Shown here: one piece after another, positions 1 through 5,553 of the stretch | Numbering within the stretch: the first letter of the stretch is position 1 | Layout: each line of letters begins with the position of its first letter | Assembly (NCBI GenBank): GCA_038323025.1 | Contig: JBBQGL010000191.1 | Coordinates: forward strand, 1 to 5,792 | DNA: 5,792 nucleotides | Direction: 5' to 3' | Source: JAFKKF01 sp038323025 | GTDB lineage: Bacteria; Pseudomonadota; Alphaproteobacteria; Rhizobiales; Kaistiaceae | The notes under the pieces: model-generated | Told to the model about the DNA's origin: nothing | The model's database searches: none | The model's input: only the letters and a program-made list of their open reading frames with translations | Program-made: the position numbers and the translations under genes

Positions 1-747
1 GAGGGCGCCGGTGATGATCAGCGCGGTGTTGCCGAGGGTGAAGCCGATGCCCGCCGCCGCCCAGCCGGAATAGGAGTTGAGCATCGAGATGACCACCGGC
101 ATGTCGGCGCCGCCGATCGGCACGATCATCAGCACGCCGAGCGCGAAGGCGCCGAGCGCGATCAGCCAGAACAGGATGCCGCTCTCGGTGTTGACGAAGA
201 GGACGATGCCGATGACCAGCAGGATGGCGAGGCCGGCGTTGATCAGGTGCCGGAAGGGCAGCAGGATCGGCTTCCCCGACATGCGCCCGTCGAGCTTGAG
301 GAAGGCGATGATCGATCCGGTGAAGGTGAGCGCGCCGATGGTCACGCCGATCGACATCTCGATCAGGCTGGCGCCGTGGATGCCGCCACCCGGGATCGCA
401 ATGCCGAACGCCGCCGGTGCATAGAACGCGCCCGCGGCGACCATCACCGCGGCGAGGCCGACCAGCGAATGGAACGCGGCGACCAGTTGCGGCATCGCCG
501 TCATCGGAATCATGCGCGCGATGTAGGCGCCGATGCCGCCGCCGATGGCGATGCCAAGAACGATAAGGACTATGCCGAGCCAGCCGGGCGCCGCCAGCGC
601 CAGCGTGGTGGCGATGGCGATCGCCATCCCCGCCATGCCGAGATAGTTGCCGGTCCGCGAAGTCTCGGGGTTGGACAGGCCGCGGAGAGCCAGGATGAAA
701 AGGATGCCGGAGACGAGATAGAGGAGCGCGGCGAAATTGGCGTTCAT
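1..747 (-). CDS. pntB: NAD(P) transhydrogenase subunit beta, 5' part only (cut by window edge)
   Basis: This is the N-terminal 249 residues of the beta subunit of proton-translocating NAD(P)+ transhydrogenase; the family is about 460-480 residues, so the NADP(H)-binding domain III lies beyond the left edge. What remains is the membrane domain II: a series of hydrophobic helices from about residue 5 to 245. Residues known to matter in the E. coli protein are recognisable with a constant +2 offset: H93 (proton-channel His91) in AFHSLVGLAAV, D215 (Asp213) and N224 (Asn222) in the segment GGADMPVVISMLNSYSGW. The ATG at 747 is well fixed: an in-frame TGA lies 18 nt upstream and the next Met is residue 38. 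The start has no strong Shine-Dalgarno sequence. It lies 79 nt after pntA2 and is probably on the same transcript. It works with PntA1 and PntA2 in the inner membrane, making NADPH from NADH at the expense of the proton gradient. Confidence 0.96.
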   Translation of the reverse strand, partial: MNANFAALLYLVSGILFILALRGLSNPETSRTGNYLGMAGMAIAIATTLALAAPGWLGIVLIVLGIAIGGGIGAYIARMIPMTAMPQLVAAFHSLVGLAAVMVAAGAFYAPAAFGIAIPGGGIHGASLIEMSIGVTIGALTFTGSIIAFLKLDGRMSGKPILLPFRHLINAGLAILLVIGIVLFVNTESGILFWLIALGAFALGVLMIVPIGGADMPVVISMLNSYSGWAAAGIGFTLGNTALIITGAL

Positions 748-826
748 GGATTGGCTTTCACGTCAGGGCGTTTGCCACGCGGCGCAAGAACCGGGGCACG
801 TGCCGGCGCCGGCGGCAGCAGGTCCC
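748..826 (-). other. pntA2-pntB intergenic spacer with GC-rich palindromes
   Basis: This 79-nt spacer is the largest gap inside the pnt cluster. It contains a perfect 12-bp palindrome (GCCGGCGCCGGC, 802-813), overlapped by a second perfect 10-bp palindrome (GGCACGTGCC, 795-804). In the transcript these could form alternative short hairpins just after the pntA2 stop. No T-tract follows, so an intrinsic terminator is not supported. The likely role, if any, is mRNA processing or adjusting pntB expression relative to pntA2; this is inference. Confidence 0.4.
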
Positions 827-1315
827 TCATGGCGCCTTGCTTCCGGCCACGGGCTTCTCCCGCTTGCGATACATAGCGAGCATGCGCTGGGTGACCAGGA
901 AGCCGCCGAAGATGTTCACCGAGGCGAGGATCAGCGCGACGAAGCCGAACCCGTTGGCCCAGCCCGCTCCGCCGCCGCCGACCGCGCCGACGCTGACCGC
1001 GAGCAGCGCGCCGACCACGATGACGCTGGAGATGGCGTTGGTCACCGACATCAGCGGCGTATGCAGCGCCGGGGTCACCTGCCAGACGACGTAGTAGCCG
1101 ACGAAGATGGCGAGGACGAAGATCGACAGCCGGAAGACGAACGGGTCGAACGCTCCGGCGGTGGCGGCCTGGGCCTGCGCCACGGCGGCGGCGACCTGGT
1201 CGACATAGCCTTGCGTGGCGTTGGCGGCGTTGTGGGCCGCCTGGGCGGCGTTGTCGGCGGCGACCGCCGCGCTCTGGGCGGCGTCGAGTACCTGCGTCGA
1301 ATTGGGTGCGGCCAT
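827..1315 (-). CDS. pntA2: NAD(P) transhydrogenase alpha subunit, membrane part (PntA2/PntAB)
   Basis: This 162-residue protein is the separate membrane piece of the alpha subunit, corresponding to the C-terminal domain II segment of one-piece E. coli PntA. Hydrophobic helices lie at about residues 59-80, 94-115 and 121-142, and the conserved core reads LHTPLMSVTNAIS followed by VIVVGALL. It assembles with PntB to form the proton channel. The first ~55 residues are strikingly rich in Ala with Gln, Asn and Asp and form a predicted helical extension, making it longer than the Rhodospirillum rubrum counterpart (about 139 residues). The ATG at 1315 lies 2 nt after the pntA1 stop and has a good Shine-Dalgarno AAGGGAG (1323-1329) with 7-nt spacing inside the end of pntA1, so the two genes are probably translationally coupled. 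The C-terminus is basic (YRKREKP), as expected of a cytoplasmic tail. Confidence 0.95.
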   Translation of the reverse strand: MAAPNSTQVLDAAQSAAVAADNAAQAAHNAANATQGYVDQVAAAVAQAQAATAGAFDPFVFRLSIFVLAIFVGYYVVWQVTPALHTPLMSVTNAISSVIVVGALLAVSVGAVGGGGAGWANGFGFVALILASVNIFGGFLVTQRMLAMYRKREKPVAGSKAP

Positions 1316-1317
1316 GT

Positions 1318-2457
1318 TCAGGCTCCCTTGGCGATGAAGGCGGGATGCACCACCGCGCCGTCGCGCGTGAGGTTGGTCGCCTTCACCAGGTCGTCGTTCC
1401 AGTCGACGGCGATCTTGCCGCCGGCCTTGTCGATCAGCGTTTCGACGAAGGCATAAAGGTTGCGCGCGTAAAGGCCGGAAGCGCTGGCGGCGATGCGGCC
1501 GGCGACGTTGGCGTAGCCGATGATCTTGACCCCGCCGATCTCGGCGATCTCGCCGAGTTTGGCGCCCTCGACATTCCCGCCGCGCTCGACCGCCAGGTCG
1601 ACCAGCACGGAACCCGGTCGCATGGAGGCGACCATTTCCTTCGATACCAGGCGCGGCGCCGGGCGGCCGGGGATGAGCGCCGTGGTGATGACCACGTCCT
1701 GCTTCTTGATGTGCTCGGCGACCAGCGCTGCCTGCTTCGCCTGATACTCGGCCGACATCGGCTTGGCGTACCCGGCGGTGGTCTCGGCCTGCTTGAACTC
1801 ATCGTCCTCGACGGCAATGAACTTTGCGCCGAGCGAGGCGACCTGCTCCTTCGCCGCCGGCCGCACGTCGGTGGCAGTCACCACCGCGCCGAGGCGGCGG
1901 GCGGTCGCGATCGCCTGGAGACCGGCAACGCCCGCACCCATGACGAAGACCCGCGCCGCCGGCACCGTGCCGGCCGCCGTCATCATCATCGGCAGCGCGC
2001 GGCCGTAGTTCTCGGCCGCGTCGATGACCGCCTGGTAGCCGGCGAGGTTCGCCTGGCTGGAGAGAACGTCCATGGATTGTGCGCGCGTGGTGCGCGGCAT
2101 CAGCTCCATGGCGAAGGCGCTGATTCCCGCATCGGCCATGGCCTTCAGCGCCGCCGCGTTGCCGTAGGGATCCATGATGGCGATGACCAGAGCGCCAGAC
2201 TTGTAGGATTTCAATTCGGCATCGCCGGGACGGCGGACCCTGAGCACGATATCCGCGTCCTTGACGGCGTCGGCGGCGGTCGTCGCGATCGTCGCGCCGG
2301 CGGCAGCATAGTCGGCGTCGGGCAGGCGCGAACCGGCCCCCGCGCCGGATTGCACCGCAACGGTCGCTCCGAGGGCGATGAACTTCTTGACGGTCTCAGG
2401 CGTTGCCGCGACCCGGGTCTCAACCTGCTCGGCTTCCGCCGGGACCGCGATCTTCAT
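1318..2457 (-). CDS. pntA1: NAD(P) transhydrogenase alpha subunit, soluble NAD(H)-binding part (PntA1/PntAA)
   Basis: This 379-residue protein is the peripheral domain I of proton-translocating transhydrogenase, which binds NAD(H) on the cytoplasmic side and exchanges hydride with NADP(H) on PntB domain III. Length matches the split-type alphaproteobacterial subunit. The family signature RAQSMDVLSSQANLAGY is at 125-141, with R122, Q127, D130 and S133 aligning with R127, Q132, D135 and S138 of R. rubrum. The Rossmann motif GAGVAGLQAI is at 174-183, ending in ATDVRP, where D197 should hold the adenosine ribose. The mobile loop that closes over the nucleotide is around 221-242, with Y230 matching R. 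rubrum Tyr235. There is no membrane segment; the C-terminus ends where the pntA2 piece would begin in one-piece PntA. The ATG at 2457 begins a typical MKIAVPAE N-terminus but has only a weak, distant Shine-Dalgarno. It lies 26 nt after the cytochrome oxidase subunit gene. Confidence 0.97.
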   Translation of the reverse strand: MKIAVPAEAEQVETRVAATPETVKKFIALGATVAVQSGAGAGSRLPDADYAAAGATIATTAADAVKDADIVLRVRRPGDAELKSYKSGALVIAIMDPYGNAAALKAMADAGISAFAMELMPRTTRAQSMDVLSSQANLAGYQAVIDAAENYGRALPMMMTAAGTVPAARVFVMGAGVAGLQAIATARRLGAVVTATDVRPAAKEQVASLGAKFIAVEDDEFKQAETTAGYAKPMSAEYQAKQAALVAEHIKKQDVVITTALIPGRPAPRLVSKEMVASMRPGSVLVDLAVERGGNVEGAKLGEIAEIGGVKIIGYANVAGRIAASASGLYARNLYAFVETLIDKAGGKIAVDWNDDLVKATNLTRDGAVVHPAFIAKGA

Positions 2458-2483
2458 TGAGGGATACCGGCCTTTTCCAACGC

Positions 2484-2639
2484 CTAGACCAGAAAGAACG
2501 CCATCAGCGCGAGGAGGATGACAAGGCCGATGACCGAACGCTTGATCAGCGTGAGGAAGCCCTCATAGGTTCCCTCGTGCGCGGGCAGATCGTTGCCGGT
2601 GGCGGTGCTTATCTCGGTAGTGGCGGCATGTTCAGCCAT
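2484..2639 (-). CDS. aa3-type cytochrome c oxidase subunit IV, bacterial small-subunit family
   Basis: This 51-residue ORF starts MAEHAATTE and ends ALMAFFLV. It has a short polar N-terminus, the motif AHEGTYEGFLTLIKRS at about 20-35, and one transmembrane helix at about 36-51 running to the C-terminus. That architecture is that of the bacterial aa3-type cytochrome c oxidase subunit IV family (COX4_pro_2 type), a single-helix accessory subunit of the terminal oxidase in alphaproteobacteria. The ATG at 2639 has a Shine-Dalgarno AAGGG (2648-2652) at 8-nt spacing. It is the first gene downstream of a good promoter-like sequence and is 26 nt before pntA1, so it is probably the leading cistron of the pnt operon. 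In other alphaproteobacteria such small genes are also found beside pntA, which supports the call. It is easy to miss because of its length. Confidence 0.85.
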   Translation of the reverse strand: MAEHAATTEISTATGNDLPAHEGTYEGFLTLIKRSVIGLVILLALMAFFLV

Positions 2640-2681
2640 GACGGAGGCCCTTGTTCATCCAACCGTTTCGAATCCGCGCGC

Positions 2682-2709
2682 TTTATAGCAAACCGCGCCT
2701 GAACGGCAA
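2682..2709 (-). promoter_or_regulatory. Putative sigma70-type promoter of the coxIV-pnt operon
   Basis: On the minus strand, a -35-like TTGCCG (2704-2709, 4/6 match) and a -10-like TATAAA (2682-2687, 5/6 match) are separated by 16 nt. They sit about 45 nt upstream of the oxidase subunit start, in the 101-nt gap after the DoxX gene. The TATAAA is one of the few AT-rich hexamers in this GC-rich region. Position and spacing make this the best candidate for transcription of the four-gene cluster. No operator-like dyad was seen around it. Confidence 0.5.
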
Positions 2710-2740
2710 TCGCTCACCATGCCGCGGAGGATCGAAGCGA

Positions 2741-3187
2741 TCAGATTTCGCGCCCGAGAAGCGCATCGATCGAAAACCGGCCGCCGCCGCGGACCGCGAT
2801 CATCAGCAACACGACGGCCCACAGCGAAGCAAACTCCGTGCCGCCGGTCTCGACATAGAAGCCGAACGGAAGATGCGCGTAGATTGCCGCAACCCCGGTC
2901 GAAAAGGCCGCGGCGAGCGCTGCCGGGCGGGTGAAGAGGCCAAGCGCGATGAGGATGCCGCCCACAAACTCGACAAAGCCGACGAGGTAGACGGCGATCC
3001 CGGCGGGCTCGATGCCGATGCTGGCGAAATACTGGACCATGTCCTCATGGGTGCCGCCGGTGATGCCGAAGAGCTTCCACATTCCATGCGGGATCAGGAA
3101 CCCGCCGGCGACGATCCGGACGAGCGCATAGGACGGCCCGGCCAGGGCACGATAGACCGGCTCCAGGGCCGGGATGATGGGGCGCAT
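2741..3187 (-). CDS. DoxX family membrane protein
   Basis: This 148-residue protein has four predicted transmembrane helices at about 19-36, 61-83, 87-105 and 117-134. The features are typical of DoxX/DoxD-like proteins: an early Arg in the first helix (ALVRIVAGGFLIPHGMWKLF, 21-40), the GFVEFVGGILIALGLFTRPAA stretch over helices 2 and 3 (70-90), and a C-terminal RGGGRFSIDALLGR. The ATG at 3187 is chosen because GGAG (3196-3199) precedes it by 8 nt; the frame stays open much further upstream but that would overlap the kinase gene, and the extra residues lack membrane character. DoxX members are integral inner-membrane proteins of varied or unknown role, with links to thiosulfate:quinone oxidoreductase and to redox stress complexes; the exact substrate cannot be read here. 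It lies 59 nt after the ABC1 kinase gene and 101 nt before the oxidase subunit gene, so it could be co-transcribed with the former or have its own promoter. Confidence 0.88.
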   Translation of the reverse strand: MRPIIPALEPVYRALAGPSYALVRIVAGGFLIPHGMWKLFGITGGTHEDMVQYFASIGIEPAGIAVYLVGFVEFVGGILIALGLFTRPAALAAAFSTGVAAIYAHLPFGFYVETGGTEFASLWAVVLLMIAVRGGGRFSIDALLGREI

Positions 3188-3246
3188 TGTGTCGACTCCG
3201 GGGACGTCGCGGGCACGATACGGCGTTAACAGCCGGGATGTGCAAT
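3188..3246 (-). other. Spacer between ABC1 kinase gene and DoxX gene
   Basis: These 59 nt hold the DoxX Shine-Dalgarno (GGAG, 3196-3199). No terminator-like hairpin with a T-tract and no convincing -35/-10 pair could be found, so read-through from the kinase gene into doxX is plausible but not shown. Confidence 0.35.
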
Positions 3247-4662
3247 CTATTCGCGCGCCGGTATCAGGGCTTCGAGCCCCGCGGTTCTCAGCGCCTTTGC
3301 CTGGCGACGCGCCAATCCCTGCTCGTCGAAGTCGCCGATGGCGTCCTCGAAGAGCCGGTGGAAATTCAGTTCGGCCTTCAGATGCAGCATCACCGAGCCG
3401 AGGCCGATGGCGGCCCGATCCATGAGCACGAACTCGCGCGGAATGCGGATCGGCCCGTGCGGTTTCAGCGACTGCTTGACCTCCCATACTTCGCGCCGTC
3501 CATAGGCATGCGGCGCCACGCCATCGGCGATGGTGCGGACACGGTCGTCGAGAAGCGGCGCATAGATGAAGCGCGCCCAGATGTTCAGGGAATCGACGGT
3601 CTCATCTGTCAGCCCCTCGAAGCCCCAGCCCTTGTAGGCCTTGACGACTTGGTCGCGATTGCCGTCGCGGAGGCCATGATAGAGCTCGACCACCCCACGC
3701 ACGAAGCGCGGCGGGAAGATGCGGATGCAGCCGTAGTCGAGAAGGTTGAGGCCGGCGGGGGATGTGCTTTCGTTCTTCCCGTCAGCGGCCGCGCCCCTCC
3801 CCGCCTCGTCGGTTTCGAAGACGGTGTAGTTGCCAAGATGCGGATCGCCGTGGATGACGCCGAAGCGCGCGAAGGGATTCCACCACGCGCGGAACATGGC
3901 CGTGGCGATGCGATTGCGATCCGCCAGGCTATGGTCGAGATACGCAAGCATCGGCTTGCCGTCGAGCCAGCTCATCGTCAGCAGCCGCTCTGTGGTCAGC
4001 GCGTCGACGACATCGGGCACCCGCACGGAGGCCTCGTCGGCGAGCATCGTCCGATAGAGATGCGCGTTCTGTGCCTCGCGCTGATAGTCGAGCTCCTCGC
4101 GCAGCCGCTCGGTCATCTCCTTGACGATGAGGGTCGTGTCGATCTCCGGGCTGAAGCGGCGCTGGACGGCGAGGAGGACGCCGAGCTGGCTGAGGTCGGC
4201 TTCCACCGCCGATCGCATGTCGGGATACTGGAGCTTCACGGCAAGCTGGCGTCCATCGTGACCGACCGCGCGGTGGACCTGCCCGAGCGATGCCGCGGCC
4301 GCCGGCGTGCTGTCGAACGAACGGAAGCGCTTCTCCCAATCGGGTCCGAGTTCGGCGAGCATGCGCCGACGGACGAACGCCGGACCCATCGGCGGCGCGG
4401 CCGCCTGCAGCTTCTGCAGTTCGGCGGCGTATTCGGGCGGCAGCAAATCCGGGACCGTCGCCACCATCTGCGCGATCTTCATCAGCGGGCCTTTCAACCC
4501 GCCGAGTGCCGCCGCCAGATCGATCGCGTTCTTGCCGTCACCGAGCGCCCGCCCGAACAGGCGCGCGCCGGCCATGCGCGCCGCGACGCCGCTCACGTTC
4601 GCTCCGACACGGGCGTAGCGGGTCAGGCGGCGCGTCAGTCGATTGCGTTCACGGTCAGCCAA
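3247..4662 (-). CDS. ABC1/UbiB-family atypical kinase, divergent motifs
   Basis: This 471-residue protein belongs to the ABC1 (UbiB/COQ8/AarF) atypical protein-kinase-like family. Visible in order: the N-terminal family motif as KIAQ (62-65) in place of the usual KxGQ, followed by a family-typical VPDLLPPEYAAEL; the Ala-rich loop AAAASLGQVHRA (121-132); the nucleotide-binding Lys K143 in LAVKLQYP; the family segment REELDYQREAQN (188-199); the catalytic-loop HGDPHLGN (271-278); and a metal-binding DYG (309-311) in place of DFG. A hydrophilic insertion of roughly 18-20 residues (about 284-303) separates the last two. There is no C-terminal transmembrane pair, so it is shorter than canonical UbiB (~546 residues) and probably soluble or peripheral; a ubiquinone-biosynthesis role is therefore only possible. 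The start is TTG at 4662, supported by AAGGA (4670-4674) 7 nt upstream inside the end of doc. It lies 3 nt after doc, implying coupling to the toxin-antitoxin operon. Confidence 0.9.
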   Translation of the reverse strand: MADRERNRLTRRLTRYARVGANVSGVAARMAGARLFGRALGDGKNAIDLAAALGGLKGPLMKIAQMVATVPDLLPPEYAAELQKLQAAAPPMGPAFVRRRMLAELGPDWEKRFRSFDSTPAAAASLGQVHRAVGHDGRQLAVKLQYPDMRSAVEADLSQLGVLLAVQRRFSPEIDTTLIVKEMTERLREELDYQREAQNAHLYRTMLADEASVRVPDVVDALTTERLLTMSWLDGKPMLAYLDHSLADRNRIATAMFRAWWNPFARFGVIHGDPHLGNYTVFETDEAGRGAAADGKNESTSPAGLNLLDYGCIRIFPPRFVRGVVELYHGLRDGNRDQVVKAYKGWGFEGLTDETVDSLNIWARFIYAPLLDDRVRTIADGVAPHAYGRREVWEVKQSLKPHGPIRIPREFVLMDRAAIGLGSVMLHLKAELNFHRLFEDAIGDFDEQGLARRQAKALRTAGLEALIPARE

Positions 4663-4665
4663 TGT

Positions 4666-5052
4666 TCATTCCTTCGGCCAGTTGTCTTTGATCCAGCGCA
4701 CAACATCCGCCTCCTCGATCGACCCGGCCGCAAGGTCGAGAATGATCGCGGTCGCTTCTACCGCGGGAGGCGCGTAGCGCACGCCGTTGTAACGGAGAAA
4801 GGCCATCATCGCCGCGAACGCTGCACGCTTGTTGCCGTCGACGAACGGGTGATTGCGGGCGATCCCAAAAGCGTAGGCAGCCGCCAGATCCGGCAACTGA
4901 CCGTGCTCGTAGTGCCACCGATGTCGGGGACGGCCGAGTGCCGACTCGAGCAGGCCACGGTCGCGCAACCCCTCCGGTCCGCCGAACAACGCCAGTTGCT
5001 CGGCGTGCATATCCTCGACCATTGCCAGGGTGAGCCACTTGGGCTCGTTCAT
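4666..5052 (-). CDS. doc: Type II toxin, Doc (death-on-curing) family
   Basis: This 128-residue protein matches the size of phage P1 Doc (126 residues). The Fic/Doc core motif is complete: HPFVDGNKRAA at 68-78, with H68, D72, N74, K75 and R76 in the positions of the Doc motif HxFxDGNKR. The upstream region GGPEGLRDRGLLESALGRP (24-42) is also typical of Doc. Doc toxins are Fic-fold proteins that act as kinases, phosphorylating elongation factor EF-Tu and so stopping translation; this activity is known for the P1 protein and inferred here from motif conservation. The ATG at 5052 overlaps the antitoxin stop as ATGA, which couples toxin translation to antitoxin translation. The reading frame is intact, so the toxin is probably functional. 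The classical partner Phd is absent and an AbrB-type protein takes its place. The downstream ABC1 kinase gene follows after 3 nt. Confidence 0.93.
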   Translation of the reverse strand: MNEPKWLTLAMVEDMHAEQLALFGGPEGLRDRGLLESALGRPRHRWHYEHGQLPDLAAAYAFGIARNHPFVDGNKRAAFAAMMAFLRYNGVRYAPPAVEATAIILDLAAGSIEEADVVRWIKDNWPKE

Positions 5053-5273
5053 TTGGCGAGAGCTTTGAACGTGTCCCGATATTCCTTCATCAGCTCGCGC
5101 GTGATCTGCATGACCTGCTCATGCTCGGGATCATAGGGGGCGATGCGCAGGGCGCCGTCCGCCGTCCGGGATGCAAAGACCCAGTCTCCCTGACCGAGAT
5201 TCAGTTGGGCAAGCAGCTCCTTGGGCAGAATTAGACCGGTCGAATTGCCGATCTTCTTGACTTCGAGCTTCAT
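5049..5273 (-). CDS. AbrB/MazE/SpoVT-family antitoxin partner of Doc
   Basis: This 74-residue protein has an N-terminal AbrB-type swapped-hairpin DNA-binding domain (about 1-46) with the signature VKKIGNSTGLILPKELLAQL (5-24), followed by GDWVFASRTADGALRIAPYD. The C-terminal stretch (about 49-74) is charged and probably helical, the region that in MazE-like antitoxins wraps the toxin. It should neutralise Doc and repress its own promoter. The ATG at 5273 has GAGG (5282-5285) at 8-nt spacing and lies 14 nt downstream of a perfect 25-bp dyad, which fits a dimeric AbrB-fold repressor. Its stop overlaps the doc start by 4 nt. A frame-shifted ORF on the same strand starting at 5325 is a shadow. Function as antitoxin is inferred from domain plus context. 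Confidence 0.9.
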   Translation of the reverse strand: MKLEVKKIGNSTGLILPKELLAQLNLGQGDWVFASRTADGALRIAPYDPEHEQVMQITRELMKEYRDTFKALAK

Positions 5274-5287
5274 GCCCAGATCCTCGC

Positions 5288-5312
5288 CGTGTTATACAAA
5301 ATGTATAACACG
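5288..5312. promoter_or_regulatory. Perfect 25-bp dyad operator of the AbrB-Doc module
   Basis: The plus strand reads CGTGTTATACA, then AAA, then TGTATAACACG: two perfect 11-bp arms around a 3-nt spacer. It is AT-rich in a GC-rich region and lies 14 nt upstream of the antitoxin start, covering the -10 element of the predicted promoter. Perfect symmetry at this position is the expected binding site for autorepression by the antitoxin or the antitoxin-toxin complex. Confidence 0.85.
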
Positions 5313-5330
5313 AACCCGCCGACAAGCCAA
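5302..5330 (-). promoter_or_regulatory. Putative promoter of the antitoxin-doc-ABC1 kinase operon
   Basis: On the minus strand, a -35-like TTGGCT (5325-5330, 4/6) and a -10-like TATACA (5302-5307, 4/6) are spaced by exactly 17 nt. The -10 lies inside the 25-bp dyad, so bound repressor would block RNA polymerase. The predicted start of transcription, near 5295, leaves a leader of about 20 nt containing the antitoxin Shine-Dalgarno. The -35 begins only 2 nt beyond the stop codon of the small membrane protein gene, so the intergenic region is very compact. Confidence 0.55.
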
Positions 5331-5332
5331 CG

Positions 5333-5518
5333 TCAGTAGCGCCGCGGCCCCCGCCCTACCCTGCCGAGAAACGACAAAACGCCGAAAAAGAGTATCCCGA
5401 CGGCGAGCAGGATCAGGAGAACGATCATCAGGACCGCGCCGATGATCGCCGCAAGCGTGTGCCAGAAGCCCAGCTGGGCAATGAGCAGCACGATCAGGAT
5501 GAAGACGAGGAGCGGCAT
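5333..5518 (-). CDS. Small hydrophobic two-helix membrane protein, unknown function
   Basis: This 61-residue protein starts MPLLVFILIVLLIAQLGF and is almost entirely hydrophobic, with two probable transmembrane helices at about 2-18 and 22-46 separated by WHT, and a basic tail ending RVGRGPRRY. I do not recognise a family. The ATG at 5518 is preferred because AGGG lies 7 nt upstream and membrane character begins at once; a GTG at 5560 or an ATG at 5551 in the same frame would add 14 or 11 polar residues but have no convincing ribosome binding site. The positive tail predicts both ends or at least the C-terminus in the cytoplasm. It is upstream of, and separate from, the toxin-antitoxin promoter. 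A role cannot be assigned from the sequence. Confidence 0.6.
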   Translation of the reverse strand: MPLLVFILIVLLIAQLGFWHTLAAIIGAVLMIVLLILLAVGILFFGVLSFLGRVGRGPRRY

Positions 5519-5553
5519 CGGGCGACCCTGTTTCTTGCCGCCGGCGTGCATCA

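Noticed and set aside
1306..2460. A 384-codon open frame on the plus strand opposite pntA1
   Set aside because: It is an almost exact antisense mirror of pntA1; its composition (Gly, Arg, Asp, His) and lack of motifs mark it as a shadow.
2730..2742. GATCG/CGATC hairpin overlapping the DoxX stop as a terminator
   Set aside because: The stem is only 5 bp, it includes the stop codon and no T-tract follows on the minus strand.
3188..3487. Upstream extension of the DoxX frame to give a 248-residue protein
   Set aside because: The added 100 residues overlap the end of the ABC1 kinase gene, are Arg-rich and non-hydrophobic, and the ATG at 3187 has a good GGAG at 8-nt spacing.
3247..4662. Naming the ABC1 kinase ubiB
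   Set aside because: It lacks the C-terminal membrane helices and the exact KxGQ motif, and no ubiquinone-biosynthesis genes are adjacent, so only family-level assignment is supported.
3187..5136. A 649-codon open frame on the plus strand
   Set aside because: It lies antisense to the ABC1 kinase, doc and antitoxin genes, which have clear family motifs. The translation is rich in Arg, His, Asp and Ala with no recognisable domain, as expected for a high-GC complementary-frame shadow.
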